64,000 nucleotides of DNA from Cephalopachus bancanus. Taxonomy: Eukaryota; Chordata; Mammalia; Primates; Tarsiidae. The stretch spans positions 1,054,001 through 1,118,000 of the forward strand of contig JAPVLO010000205.1 in the NCBI GenBank assembly GCA_027257055.1, read 5' to 3'. Of this stretch, positions 45,770 to 57,500 are shown one piece after another; within the stretch, counting starts at the first letter, position 1, and each line of letters opens with the position of its first letter. Both the position numbers and the translations under genes were made by a program. The notes below the pieces were generated by a model that worked only from the letters and a program-made list of their open reading frames with translations, made no database searches and was not told the origin of the DNA.

Positions 45770-45935
45770 TGCAGCATTGTGGTGAGGCCCGTGGTCTCTG
45801 AAGTCAGAGGACTCTGAATTCACACAGTCTAGTCAATTACCACCTAGGGGACGTTGGACAAGTTATTTAATCTGTTTGCTCATCTCCAAATGGGATAATC
45901 ATATGAATCATACAAACCTCACAGATTTGTTTACA
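45770..45935 (+). repeat. MIR SINE
   Basis: 'gcattgtggtgaggcccgtggtctctgaagtcagaggactctgaattcacac', 'ttggacaagttatttaatctgtttgctcatctccaaatgggataatc' follow sense MIR. Confidence 0.75.
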
Positions 45936-46662
45936 AGAGAAATGGGTTTAGCAAGATGCCAATGGCAGAGAAGTCTAAAGAATGAAGTTTTGGAAGTTCT
46001 ATAAATCGGTAGTCTATCTCTCGCTCTCTTCTTTGGAGAGTAGATGGATAAAGATAAATGTATTAGGGTTCTCTTGTGCCCTAGGACTAAGATGGCAGAG
46101 TGCCCCAAGTGGTCTTTTTAAGTCCACTTATTTTCTCTTTACCAAACTCTACACCCTCCTCCCCATGTGTTTTGTTGGTCTTTCATTCTTTTCCACTCAT
46201 CATTACTAGTTCTGCAATCTAAGATTCCTCCCTTTTTCCTCTACACCACCAGCCTCTGGATTGCAAGGCAAAGAGGTTCTCCTCTCAATTAGAGCAGATG
46301 CACAGAGAAGGCATCATAGACAGGCATTCCAGAGGCATGGATTACCACTTGATCTTCCACAGTCACAGCCCTGGTGAGGAAGCCCAAAGAAGAGTGCTGA
46401 GCACCTACTTAGGAAGAAAGATAGCAAGAGAGCATGGAGTATCTCACAGAGCAGCTATGCTAACAGCCAGGTATATTCAGTACCTTGGAATGGGTACATT
46501 CCCAATAATGATTTGGTTCAGGTTCATCCCCCAGGGGTGGAGGGGTTTCTGAGAATCTAAGCCATTATCTAAAACAGTGGCTCTTAAACAGTCTTAAAAT
46601 AAACTCGTGAATCACAATGCATAAACAATGATAAAGTGCCAGTGACAGCAAAGGATTTATTT
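45936..46662. other. Unassigned noncoding DNA
   Basis: Frames at 45,982-46,209 and 46,298-46,552 have no recognised domain. No repeat recognised. Confidence 0.45.
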
Positions 46663-46675
46663 AAAGTGTAATTTA

Positions 46676-46881
46676 GGCCAGGTGTGGTGGCTCATACCTG
46701 AAATCCCAGCACTTTGGAAGGCCAAGGGGAGTGGATTGCTGGGCATGATAATGGTTTGTGCCTGTAGTCCCAGCCATTTGAGAGGCTGAGGCAGAAGGAT
46801 CACCAGAGTCCAGCAAGAGGTCAAGGCTGCAGTGAGCTGTGATCCTGCCACTCACTCCAGAGTGAGACTCTGACTCAAAAA
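46676..46881 (+). mobile_element. Alu SINE with internal deletion
   Basis: From 'ggccaggtgtggtggctcatacctgaaatcccagc' to 'agtgagactctgactc' and a short A tail, flanked by perfect 13-bp duplications 'aaagtgtaattta' (46,663-46,675 and 46,882-46,894). Only about 206 bp: the end of the left arm and the joining A-rich stretch are missing ('gtggattgctgggcatgat'). Despite the intact duplication it lacks the youngest lemur signatures. Confidence 0.92.
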
Positions 46882-46894
46882 AAAGTGTAATTTA

Positions 46895-48339
46895 GAGCAG
46901 ATTTTCATTCATCTCACTTGCATCTGTAGATGTTTTCTTGAATAAGAATAAAAAAGAGAATGAAATTACATTGAGGTTTTGGTCCACTCATGAGGAAGAG
47001 CTTTCCTGTGGTACAAAGACTGGTAGAAACTTGTAAGATTTCTTCATCTTATATCTGCTCCATCTGTGTCACATTTACTACCCTCTGTTTCTTAGTTGTT
47101 TTTAACAGAATAAAGTTGAAAATAAATGTGTCTGTGTTTTTATTCTCTACACAATTGAGGAAGTGGAGTACAGGAAAGACTTCCCTTAGTTTTCAAGTCA
47201 GCCTGGTTGGGAAGAAAGGAACCCAGGTGTGGCAGGTGGTGAGACTGTGAGGAGGAACGGAAATTAAGCTGAATTGCTCTGGCATACAGGAAGGAAGATG
47301 CGCAGGGGGTGCTTGGTTAGGACGAGGAGTGACCCTGGTTGTCAGGCTGCTAGGGGAATTCTCTGAGATCCTGATGAGGAAACAAGCCATTCTAACTTTG
47401 CTGAACTGTATGTATTAATAGCTGTAGTCGACAATCTGGGAATTATTTGAGAGTTCAGCATATATTTTATTCAACTCTGAATTCCTAGCACATGCCACAG
47501 GCTTTAACATACACATCAAGTGCTCAACACAGATTTATTAGATTATCCAAAGAATTCACCTTCCTTAAATCAGGGCCAACCCCATTTCACATTCGACATC
47601 TCATCTCCTAAAAAAATTGCTCTTTCCAGTTGGAGGAAAGCTTTAGTGCAATTTGCAAAGCAGATGGAACTGACGTACCCTCAATCCAGTCCAGCTCAGG
47701 CTATTAACTTTCACTCTCCCTCTCTGAGACTCAAACTCACCACTCAAAAGCCACAAACCCCAGAGGGATGATCTTTAAAAAATCCATCATTAACAGTTTT
47801 AAACATCAAAATAACCCTCAGGGGAACAGGAGAATCATTTCTTCAAAAAGAGCATGAAAGTTTCAGTGGAACTAACTCTATTTTAAATAATGCTAAGAGA
47901 AAAATAACTTTATTCCTGAATAATTTTAACACACTCATGGTCTTGAAGACATTATCAATACATTTCAGGTGACATGAAGTCTAATGCTTAATTAACACTT
48001 GATGTCATTCTACAAGGAATGCCACTCTCTCCAAAGAAGCATAGGGTCTATGTGACACTGTGTCCTCTGTTGGCTTCGATGCATACTATTCTCAGCACTG
48101 TTTCTGGGAGGGAAGCCGCTGAGGCAACAACACTTTAGGATTCATAATTATATGAGAGGATGTTTTTAGAAATAAAGTAGGAGGCACAAAGTGGGGGAGG
48201 CATGCTGTGAAGTGTGCACTAGGAAGGAAGAGTGGCAGCCCGAGTGGAGAAAGAGTAAGATTTCAGAGTGCCGGGAAGACAGCTTTCTCTATGGAAGGGA
48301 TCTGCCTGCATTTTCCATCTTGTTGCCTCAGAAGGACAT
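46895..48339. other. Unassigned noncoding DNA
   Basis: Several short overlapping frames (46,990-47,250; 47,193-47,390; 47,520-47,771; 48,191-48,559) show no domain or family similarity. Confidence 0.5.
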
Positions 48340-48640
48340 CTGTCTTTATTTGCAACATGCACAAATCAGCCTTGACACAGTCCCCTCATTTTTAGCCATA
48401 TTGACAGAGCAGTTCCACACAATCAAGTGGCCAGACTGTGCGGTGATCTGTCGAGCGTCACCGAGGGATTGCAAACAGCCAACTGCTGTCATGAAACGAG
48501 CATTTCTCAGCTGTACAGACACAGCCAGAAACTGGGAGATGAATCAACACTACTCCTGACAATTTATCTCAAATGCTGGGTCCACTAATTAGAATGCACT
48601 ATTACTTGAAAGATTAGGATAGTTTCTGGTAACTCAGGAG
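48340..48640. other. Candidate conserved noncoding element
   Basis: The 300-bp block has no repeat match. It keeps a cluster of CpGs outside any island ('gtgcggtgatctgtcgagcgtcaccgagg', then 'gaaacgagc') and ends in homeodomain-like 'ccactaattagaatgc'. CpG retention at normal base composition suggests selection or absence of methylation. Parts are open in one frame (48,191-48,559), but I see no protein family. Function is inference only. Confidence 0.4.
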
Positions 48641-51050
48641 GAGAGGCTAGTTTGGTGTATATGTAAAAAGTTGTACATAAGATAACAATAGGGTGCATTT
48701 AAAAATATGTACAGCAATCCAGTGCCAATCTTTAGTCATTAGTCTTTAAAATAGAAAAGAAATTGCATTATTGCTACAACTGTTAATCCTTTTTTATTTG
48801 TGACATGTGGTGCTGTGAAAAACAAACAAATAAAAAACTCTACTATTCTTCCACTAACAGACCAGGTCTATCAATCTGAATTCATTAAACTTTCACAGAA
48901 TCTACATATTTTGTTAATGGAAAGTTTTTAGAGTCACTGTGGTTCATGGGAATTAACCGCATTCAGTACAATTATCTCTCTGCTTTGTAGGGACGCATCC
49001 ATTTCATGAGTGCAGTCATGGCATTTTAGAGCTCGAAGGTACACAGAGAACACGTAGTCCAGACTTCACAAACTTAACACCTTCAGGTTCTAGGTAGGTG
49101 ACACAGTTAGGGAAAGCTGTTCAGTTCAAGTGACTTACATAAAGCCTCAATGTTAGAGAGACAAGGGGGAGAAATGGGGACCGCAGTGAAGTAAGAGGTA
49201 GCACACACTGCAGTTCAACTCCTGCCTGGAGAATGTGGGTCAGGGTTTCATTATTCATAACAGATTTTCTGATTTTTAAACACTGGCTTAATTAAAAATA
49301 AATACTTGCTGACCATGGTTTTCCAGCTGGAACCACAGATTGCTAGTTTTCAACTCTGAACTGGTATATACATTCTCAAGTCTGAGGTCCAGTTAGTTTA
49401 AGTGACATGCACCAGGTGTCTCAGATGTTCATGGAAAAGCTTTCTTCTGCTGTAAGAGCTTTTTTTGTGTAAACAGTCTCCCATGTGAAAGGAGATTGCA
49501 AAGGCGTTTTCACTCATTTCATCAGAGCTCAGTTCCTGACCCAGAAGTTGGCAGAGTTCTGCTCTCTGACTGCTTTCAGAGCATGTTCAACATGAAAACA
49601 AGAACACCCATCCAAATCTATTTCTCATAAGCAATTTTTACGCATCCATGATGAAGATGAAAATGTACATTTATTTATCGACCTTAGCTCTGACTAAAAT
49701 TATTGCTAGAATTAAAAATTCTCATTTGTAATTAGCAATTAAAATTCTAGTTGCTTCATTTTAACTTGTATTTTTCAAGGAGAAATAACGTATGGAAGAA
49801 TTCAAAGAAATATATGTTTAATAAATGAAGTATAAATTTTAAAAATCATGCTATGAAATTAGAAATAGGTCTTAAGAATCACAGAGGGTTTGCTGCAGTA
49901 ATGGAGCTTTAAGTCATGTTTTGAGTGGAGTAAGAAACAAATTTAGATTGAAGGAATGGACATTTAAAATGATGTAATGGCAAAGGCAGAGATTAAACTC
50001 CATCAAAGTAGAAGCCCCAAATAGCCAAATATCCTTTGTGTTTTTGAGCAACAATTTTAAAAAAAGGTGTATACAGAGAAAGTACGTTCATATCACAGAG
50101 TAAAAAAGAAGAAAGGCATCTAGATTATCTTTGGCATTTCTGCCCTATACAACCATAATTCAGAATAAAACCTGTACACAATGCAAAATTCTGGATCCCG
50201 GTAATATTTGCAGGCTCTTTCATTTTAGAAAAATTGTCAACTAGAATTGCAAACAAAAAATGCTTTGATTACTCAGAAAATACAGTTAACACAAACACTT
50301 CACTCCCTCAAGCATTTCATTTAACCAATTTGGGCATTATAAAGAAGAAGTGTCGCCCATAGACACAGTATGGATATTTTAATTTCTAGGTTATTAAGAA
50401 ATCAACATCAATCAAGAATCTATCTACAAGAAGCATCTGATTATTCCTCATAAGCTAGCTCTCCCACTTTGAAGAACTATTTGAAATTTAAAGCATAAAA
50501 AATAGTTCTCAGCAACTCTTTTTTCTCTCCCGAAAATTAATAGACGTAAATGTAATTTTTAAAAGAGCCTTGCAGACAGATCTCTGTCCAGCTGCCCATT
50601 TCTGAATTAGTAGCAATGCTGAAGTCCCTGGAGATCCTTGTGACGCTTAGGTTTTTACTCCCCAGACTCCAGGGTTTTTTCAGGGCCCTCTTAGTTCTGC
50701 AAGTGTCATAAGACTGTAAATTCTCCCTAAGCCAATCTTCCAGAGGGGGCTTGGGTTTCCACTCTGTTTAGGATGCAAGAATTAGCATTTTAAAATAGAA
50801 TCTGATGTGTAATGTCAAGAAAACCTCTGGTCTCAGTTCACCCGGCTGATGCCCACAAATATTTCTGCCACATCAGACCATTAGGACAGAGGTGAGATCA
50901 TTGCATTGTCATTTAGACAGACTTATTGCACTGATTCTCAATTTTGAAAGATGGGATGCATAAGCAACTTCATCCTCTCCCCCTACCACCGAGGGGGCTC
51001 TCAGACCTCATCTTCAGGTCCTGCTCCTTTTCCCCTTAGCTAAGAATCAG
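48641..51050. other. Repeat-poor noncoding DNA
   Basis: About 2.4 kb with hardly any repeat. 49,010-49,200 has a faint ancient-SINE-like pattern ('cattttagagctcgaaggtacacagagaacacgtagtcc'). 49,600-49,830 is AT-rich with several TAATT/ATTA cores ('gtaattagcaattaaaattc') and may be a conserved element. Confidence 0.4.
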
Positions 51051-51054
51051 TGAA

Positions 51055-51290
51055 GCATCAAGAGGAGTTCTGGATTTTAGCCCAGCTCTAACAGTGGCTA
51101 GAAATAAGTTATTAGCTTCCTTGGGACTCATCTGTAACCATTTTATTTCCTTGTAAATAATGGCACGGACTAAGCAACGGTTTCCAAATCTGGATATCAG
51201 AATCCTTTTGGGACATTTATAAAAATACAGATTCCTAAGGCCTGCCTCCCAGACTTGATTCAGATTAGGATCATTTATTACCACCTGGTA
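51055..51290 (+). repeat. MIR fragment followed by a MER5-like fragment
   Basis: 51,060-51,160 resembles sense MIR ('ctggattttagcccagctctaacagtggctagaaataag', 'gggactcatctgtaaccattt'). 51,175-51,285 resembles MER5 ('caacggtttccaaatctggatatcagaatccttttgggacatttataaaaatacagattcctaaggcctgcctcccag'). Confidence 0.6.
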
Positions 51291-52469
51291 ATTATTAATT
51301 TGGGCCGTGAATTATGCTGCTAGCTTCAAAATAAAACTGATACTCTAACTACAGAAACGACAAATTAGAAAGCTGTTACTGTGCTGCCAACTCCAATATC
51401 TCCAGCTAAAAAGCTGTGAAAGTTTTTCTCATTGGCATTCTAGACAGTGTACTTTAAATTGTAAGAGCATATATATTTTCCCATGAAATTCAATAAATGT
51501 CTTTTCAATTCAAATACAGACTCTAAATGTCTTTATTATTCCAGATTTGATTCTTATGCAAAAAAGTTAGATTATCAGTAATCGAAACACTCTGATGTGG
51601 AAAAGAAAGATGTGAGAGGAGTCTAGGTCATATATATATATATATACATACATATATATATGTGCAAATTATATATATATGTATGTATGAAAGCAAATCT
51701 CCACATTTGGTCACACTCCAAATCAACTAATTCAAGCAGATGAGTCTCTGTTTCAACTCGTTTGGTTCTCGTTAAAGGTATAGCTTCATTCAAAAGGGTG
51801 TCAATATACCAAGACTGTTTCACTTCAGAGGAAAGACAATGATAGCTGAGAGAAGTCCACTGAGAAAGTTTTAAGAAACAGAAGTAAGAACTTTATTCTC
51901 TGACTCTGTCTCCTCAAAATAACTATTAGACTACAGCAAGACACAATGATGTAATTTCTAGAAATGCATACACACATACTGAAGAACTTAACTAAGACGA
52001 TAGACAAGTCATAGAGCAACTAAAAAAAAAAAAAGAAGAAAATATGCTGCCCTTCCTTTTAGGGTTCATAGTTACTAAGTGATCTGGTTCATCTTCGTAG
52101 AGCTGTCAGCACCTTGCATGGGACTTGCCATCTACCAGGAGCTGATAAAAGGGGGCTTGTTGAAGAGAATAGAAGGGTTTGCTGAATTTATGACAGTCAT
52201 CTGACCACCTTGGCCTTCTGTGCCAATGACTGTAGTTGTGTTCTGAGAAATGAAATAGAATACACAATGTGGTATATCTTGTAATTTTAACAGTTCAACC
52301 ACCAGATTCAGTGGAATCAAGTCCCAACCAGTAAATTATTGCAAAAGAAATAAAAAGACGTCAGGAAATTATAGATTTATGATGCTATGGTCATTCTGGC
52401 TAGATTTTCTTAAAGTAGCAGTATTAGAAAAAGAAATCTTAGGCAAAAAATAATAAGTAACTCAAAAAA
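51291..52469. other. Unassigned noncoding DNA with a TA-rich tract
   Basis: 51,632-51,688 is an imperfect (TA)n/(CATA)n microsatellite. No gene or repeat family is seen otherwise. Confidence 0.5.
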
Positions 52470-53385
52470 AAAAGTCAAGTATACAGAGACAGAGAATAAA
52501 ACAGTGGTTACCAGGGAAAGGGTGGCAGGGAGGAAGTGGGGAGAGGTCAAAGGGCACAAAGTAATATAAGTAGCATGAACAAGTCTAAAGATCTAGTTAT
52601 CACATGAGAACTATTGTTAATAATAATGTATTATATTCAGGATTTTTGCTAAAGGTGTGCACTATGGCTTCTCTTGCCCTGGGGTGAGAGGGTTAATGAG
52701 TAACTATGTGAGATGATTCATATGCTGTTTTGTTCCCTTATAGCAGCCATTTTATTGTACAAGGAGGGCCCCCCAAAAATGGAATTATCTTTTGGAGGAC
52801 AGGCCCTTCATAGTAGTACAGGTGTCCTCTGCTAGGTAAGTGTTGTAGGAACTCATCGGTTTTTATCTGGAAGTTTTGAGAAGGTTGTGTCACAATTTGT
52901 GGAAAAAACATCCCAAGTTAAGGCAAATAGATGACTGGTTCTTCCACCACGACAACACACCTGCTCACACCATGCTGTGTTCATCAGTTTTTGACCAAAA
53001 ATGGCATGACCCTGGAACTTACCCTCTCTATTCACCCAATCTCACCCTAAGCAACTTTTTTTGGTTTCTTCCATGAAAAAAGTCCTCAAAGGTAAATGTT
53101 GTTATGGATGTGGAAGAGGTGAAACAAGAAAACGGCAGAAGCACTAAAAGGCATCCAAAGCGATGAGTTCAAAAACTGTTTTGAGCAGTGGAAAGAGTGT
53201 CTCGATAGGTATACTGCATCAAACGGAGAGTACTTTAATATTTAAACATGTAAGAATAAATGCAACATTTTTAATAAATAAATTCCAGGTTTTTTTTGGG
53301 TGCCCTCTCATACACATATATGTATCTTTATAACATCATGTTGCATACTTTAAATATACACAACAAAATTTATTTTTTAAAACTA
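52470..53385 (+). mobile_element. Old L1 3' UTR, split by mariner copy 3
   Basis: 52,470-52,757 is a typical L1MA/MB tail ('acagagaataaaacagtggttaccagggaaagggtggcagggaggaagtggggagagg', 'gttaataataatgtattatattcagg'). It resumes after the mariner at 53,313 with 'tatctttataacatcatgttgcatactttaaatatacacaacaaaatttatt'. The L1 therefore predates the mariner. Confidence 0.78.
52760..53310 (+). mobile_element. Mariner DNA transposon copy 3, different internal deletion
   Basis: A 551-bp element between TA dinucleotides (52,758-52,759; 53,311-53,312). Ends read inward CAAGGAGGGCCCCCCAAAAA and TGAGAGGGCACCCAAAAAAA. The deletion joins 'gaactcatcgg' to 'tttttatctggaag', so it keeps more of the transposase than copies 1 and 2. 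The open part 52,876-53,076 includes the 'HHDNTPAH' motif with the second catalytic aspartate and 'YSPNL' downstream. The third catalytic position reads 'LSNFF', with asparagine in place of aspartate. The first aspartate region is gone, so it is inactive. Confidence 0.92.
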
Positions 53386-54285
53386 TAGCAACTCAAGTAT
53401 ATTTTAGTCCAAACAGAAATTTTACTGCAATTCTCTTGCCCCAACTTGATATTTATTTTTTCTTTTCTAAATTATTCTTCAATATACCTGCCTTTACTTC
53501 TCATTCTTTGCTTCCTCCATCTCACCACCCCTTCCACACTGTCCACCTGGATCCAACCACCTTTCATAAACTAGCTCAAGTTCTGTCCCCTCCTTGAAGC
53601 CATTCCAGAATAATTCAGTCTCCAAGGATCTCACTCCCGACTTTATAGCCATGTGCTTGTTAAGTCATAAGTTTTGCCTTCCTCAGTCAGGCATTTTTGC
53701 TATTCGGAATATTATAGCAATGCTTGCATATAAGGTTTATCAGATCTCTTAGTTGACTCTTGGCATATTGCAAACTGGGAGCATCTTTTCTTTGCATCAT
53801 TTAAAGCAGTACCTTTAAAACTTTTGGAAACATTATGCATGGTGAAATATACACTTTGTATCACAGTCCAGTATGCACGTACAAGTAAGTATATATGTGT
53901 TTAAGGAGTTCCATGATCAACACTTATGCATTTTTCTGTTTTACTCTATTTGGTTTTTCAAAAATAAAAATGCTGATCAGATTCACTAAACTGATTTCAT
54001 AGTGGGTTGGCTTGAAAAGTCCAGTTCTGGAAGGGTAATTACTGATTACTATGGGATTGCCATTAACTATTTCCTGGGTGGAATAACTGAGGCTCAGAGA
54101 ATGATGACTTTGTAAAGGATTCTTCAAGCAGGCTACTGCAAATTAGGGCAACTATGGAGTCTAGATATTGGAAGGATATACATTTGAAGGACCTGCACAA
54201 CATAGAGCCTCAAAATGAATGTATCTCTAACTTGTCCAGATCAAATGGCTTCCTGACCAGATGAGTTAGCTGCTCTTCTGGACTT
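53386..54285. other. Unassigned noncoding DNA
   Basis: 53,490-53,640 has sense-L2-like wording ('ccacctggatccaaccacctttcataaactagctcaagttctgtcccctccttgaagccattccaga') and may be an L2 fragment. The rest is not assigned. Confidence 0.4.
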
Positions 54286-54955
54286 CAGCTTGTGGGTGGG
54301 TCCTGCTGCCCGCCCCATCCTCATGTCTCTACCTCTTCTCACACTGGTTTTCAGCCACCCAGAGCTACTTATTTTTCTTGGCTCTCTGCATTTTTTTTTT
54401 TTTTTGAGTTGTACTCTCACTCTCTCGCCCAGACTGGAGTGCAGTGGCTGCTCCCGGCCACCGCAGTATCTCCCTGCTGGGCTCCAGCGATCCTTCCACC
54501 TCAGTCTTCCAAGTAGCTGGAACTACAGGCGCGCGCTACCATGCCCAGCTCATTTTTGATTTATTGTAGAGATGAGGTCTTGCCAAGTTGCCCAGGCAGG
54601 TCTCGAACCCGCAGGCTCAGGCAATCCATTCACCTCAGCCTCCCAAAGCACGGGATTACAGGCTGAGCCACCGAGCCTGGCCCTATTTTGATTCCTATAC
54701 CTGGAATGCCCTTCCTGCTCATCCTCACAGGATAGTTTCTCACATCCTTCAGGACTGTGGGCAAATGAACAACATTCTTTGTCCTTTTCACCTCCATATC
54801 TGCTTCTACCACTCCCAGACATAGCGATCTCCCTCCCAAGTTTTGCAGGCTCATTCTTCCATTTCATAATCTAGGACCATGTCTAGTTCAGGATACATAT
54901 ATGTTGACTGCATGAATGAACAAGTGGATAAATAAATGAATGAATGAAAAAGTGT
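54286..54955 (+). repeat. L2 LINE 3' part, interrupted by an Alu
   Basis: Left piece 54,290-54,390. Right piece 54,683-54,955 is clear: 'cctatacctggaatgcccttcctgctcatcc', 'tcacatccttcagg', and the L2 terminus 'gaccatgtctagttcaggatacatatatgttgactgcatgaatgaac...aatgaatgaatgaa'. The Alu at 54,391-54,682 splits it. Confidence 0.75.
54391..54682 (-). mobile_element. Alu SINE, lemur-type, antisense
   Basis: Reads antisense from poly-T: 'gagttgtactctcactctctcgcccagactggagtgcagtggc...ctcccggcc', 'gatttattgtagagatgaggtcttgcc', 'gtctcgaacccgcaggctcaggcaatccattcacctc', ending 'gctgagccaccgagcctggcc'. These are complements of the lemur-type signatures. No clear target duplication was found. Confidence 0.92.
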
Positions 54956-56716
54956 GTAAGTGGCAGAAGCACCTGCCACTGAAATAGCTTAAGTGTGAGC
55001 TGGAACAAGAATCGTGTGTCCTCACTCTCTGAGGCCAATGCTTTATGATTTGGTGATTTCATGACCAATATTTCAGTGCCTCCTGTAGGCTGCAGATTTT
55101 GTGACTGGAAATTCAAACAGTGAAGCATGACTGGATCTAAATATAGTCTTTTAAGTATGTTTGAGGCATAATTAAGAAAATGTTGCAGGAACAAATAATT
55201 AAGCATATTGGGCAATTCTTTGGAGGCAGTTAAAACACTCAAATTTCAAAACAGTTTGCTGGAACCCGGCCTGCCCTCCAATTGACACTGATGTGATTCA
55301 TGTAATGCTTCAGCCTTCGCTTCCCATGTGAAGCTGATGTACTTGCAATTTTGCTCCAACATTTTCATGAATGTCTAGTTAGTGATTAGGTAAATTCTCA
55401 CCACCCCACAACACACTGTACATGACTCTCCATGAGTTCCCCTGCTGTTTCCAAAATAGATTCAAATGATATAACATCTCAACCTGCAATAGTAATTATG
55501 ACTTTTTTTTTCTGTTTATGAATCGACAACCTCTTCTCTTCATTAAGCATACAAAAAAAAAACCTTGAAAAAAACTAAACACACCAAAAAAACTATGTTC
55601 TTCATGTTTCTATTTCAAAGGAATATTCTCTACTGCAAATTCCTGCCTTTTGTAGATAGCAACAGAGAAGATTTTCTTCTTTGTGCTGTGACTCATGTAT
55701 CTTTATTCCCACAATTGATACTCAGGGCAGGCCAATGGAGAACACAATGGGGAAAGAAAGAATAGTTTATAACTGGAAAATAAGCACATTCGGAAGAAGA
55801 CACTCAAAGCATTATCAAAGCAAAATATGCAGCAGCACCAACAAATGCAAACAAAAGCCCACGCAGGAGATGTGTAAATATTTCATGAAGCCAAGCCTTA
55901 ATCAACTCTCTCCCCCAAATCTTGTTGGTGTTGTAAACACTTCAGTTTCTTCCAGTCCTACCATGATCCAGATTCCTTGCAAAAACAAAATGAAAACATG
56001 GTCCAATGGACCTTTAACAAATGTGTTGTGAAAAATATCTAGATGGAGCATGTCCAAGTGTTGCTTTAAGAGGAGGCAAAGGACACCTTACTAGAAGGTG
56101 GCTGCTTCTTGAGTGACTACTCAGAGCTCCGTTTCTGCCCTGTCCCTCTGGGTCCTTGCTTTTTGCCCACCTCTTCTGCTGCTGTCTGGATACTCACATC
56201 ACCTTAACCTTGAACTGCTTTCACCTCAAGCAGTGATTTCTCCCAATGCCTCCCCAGAAGGTCCTTGAAACCTGAGCTTGATTTGCTGCCTTCCCACAGC
56301 CCCAAATTCACTTTCCAGTGTTTGTTAAGCACCCCTCCTTACCCCCCCCCCACTGTCCATTGTTGTGTCTGAAATGTCACCTACATCTTTTCTATCTTCC
56401 TGGACAGCATGAAGGTCTGCCGTGTGTATCGGTTGACAATCTTCTTGAGACCTTTTCTAACATGTATCTCTGTAGGATCATAAGTTTATCACCGCCACTC
56501 TCTACCCTGATTTAATGTGGTTCCAAAGTTCACCTCTATTACTAAACAGGTCTCTACAATGACTTCCCTTTATCAACCTCTGCCCGCCCTTCCTCTTCTC
56601 TCTCTGCCTCCCTCGAGAAAAATTATATTTGTAAACGTGTATGTGTGTGTGTATAAGTGCATATATATTATATGTGACTAGAGCGTTTTGAAAGGATGGG
56701 TAGACGAGGGAAATGA

Positions 56717-56718
<2 letters not shown>
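54956..56718. other. Unassigned noncoding DNA upstream of the CpG island
   Basis: No repeats recognised over about 1.7 kb, which is unusual for this window. 55,250-55,480 and 55,800-56,000 have balanced composition and might hold regulatory elements. Frames such as 55,681-56,031 (116 codons) show no family. Confidence 0.45.
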
Positions 56719-56755
<37 letters not shown>

Positions 56756-56781
56756 ACTCACTCTCTCACACACACACTCCT
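56719..56781. repeat. (CT)n/(CA)n microsatellite
   Basis: About 16 CT units, then CACT and CA units, just outside the CpG island. Confidence 0.96.
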
Positions 56782-57113
56782 CTATTCGGATATTCGCAGT
56801 GTGCAGACCCGAGTGATTATAAATCCCCCCGCCCAAGAACAGCGGACGTCTTCTCCCATTTACCTTTAAAGCCAGAGCCTAAGGGAGCAATGACCTTGCA
56901 GAGAAATTCATCACCTGCGAGGTAGACGGCCCCTCCTGGAGCGCAGGATGGGATAGGGGACAAAAGCAACAGGCAAAGATTCCCCGGGCAAAATGCGGGA
57001 CCGAATCCCTCCCCTGTCCCTGCGGAGCACACCGGACGCTGCGATCCCCCGGTGTGGCCCACCGAGCGGAGGTGGCGCGGGGGGCGTCTCCTCCCGCGAC
57101 CGCGGTCGCCTAC

Positions 57114-57184
57114 CTGCTCTGGCCCGGCTCTCCCTGGCGCGGCGGGGTCACTGCCTGCGCGGTGGCGGGGGCTTCCCGTCGCAT
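57114..57184 (-). CDS. Candidate start of a coding first exon (partial, unidentified gene)
   Basis: On the minus strand an ATG at 57,184-57,182 (G at -3) opens 23 full codons plus two bases, and ends exactly at a strong 5' splice site: exon '...GGCCAGAGCAG', intron 'gtaggc' starting at 57,113. The exon would extend upstream as 5' UTR through the octamer (57,295) and GCC-rich tract (57,560). The predicted peptide begins MRREAPATAQAV and is rich in P, A, G and R; I do not recognise it. The exon could equally be noncoding 5' UTR. No further exon of this gene was identified in the window, so a large first intron or a product outside it is implied. Confidence 0.3.
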
Positions 57185-57500
57185 ATCCCAAGCCCCGGTC
57201 GCTCGGCTGGCTCCCGCGGGCCCGCGAGCTGCGCGCTTCGCAGTCCGGTCCCGGAGCGAGCTCGGTGCGTTCAGGAGCTGAAATTACTATGCAAAGGGCA
57301 GAGGCGGCGCGCAGCAGCCGCGAGAAGACCAAGGGGGCTGCCCCCTCCGCGAGGCTGCAGACGCCGCTGCCGCCAGGAGCTGGGCCAATGTGGAGGCGGG
57401 AGTTCACTTGCCCGACTGCTCCCGGGTCAGGCCCGGGGTGCGCCCATCTGTGCAGCGCTGCTCAGCCGGTGCATCCGAGCAAGGGGCGGCAGCCTTGCAG

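Noticed and set aside
48191..48559. 122-codon plus-strand frame
   Set aside because: No domain and no splice support. The interest of the region lies in CpG retention, not coding.
56817..57407. 196-codon minus-strand frame
   Set aside because: It reads straight through the good splice donor at 57,114 and has no recognisable domain; more likely a by-product of base composition.
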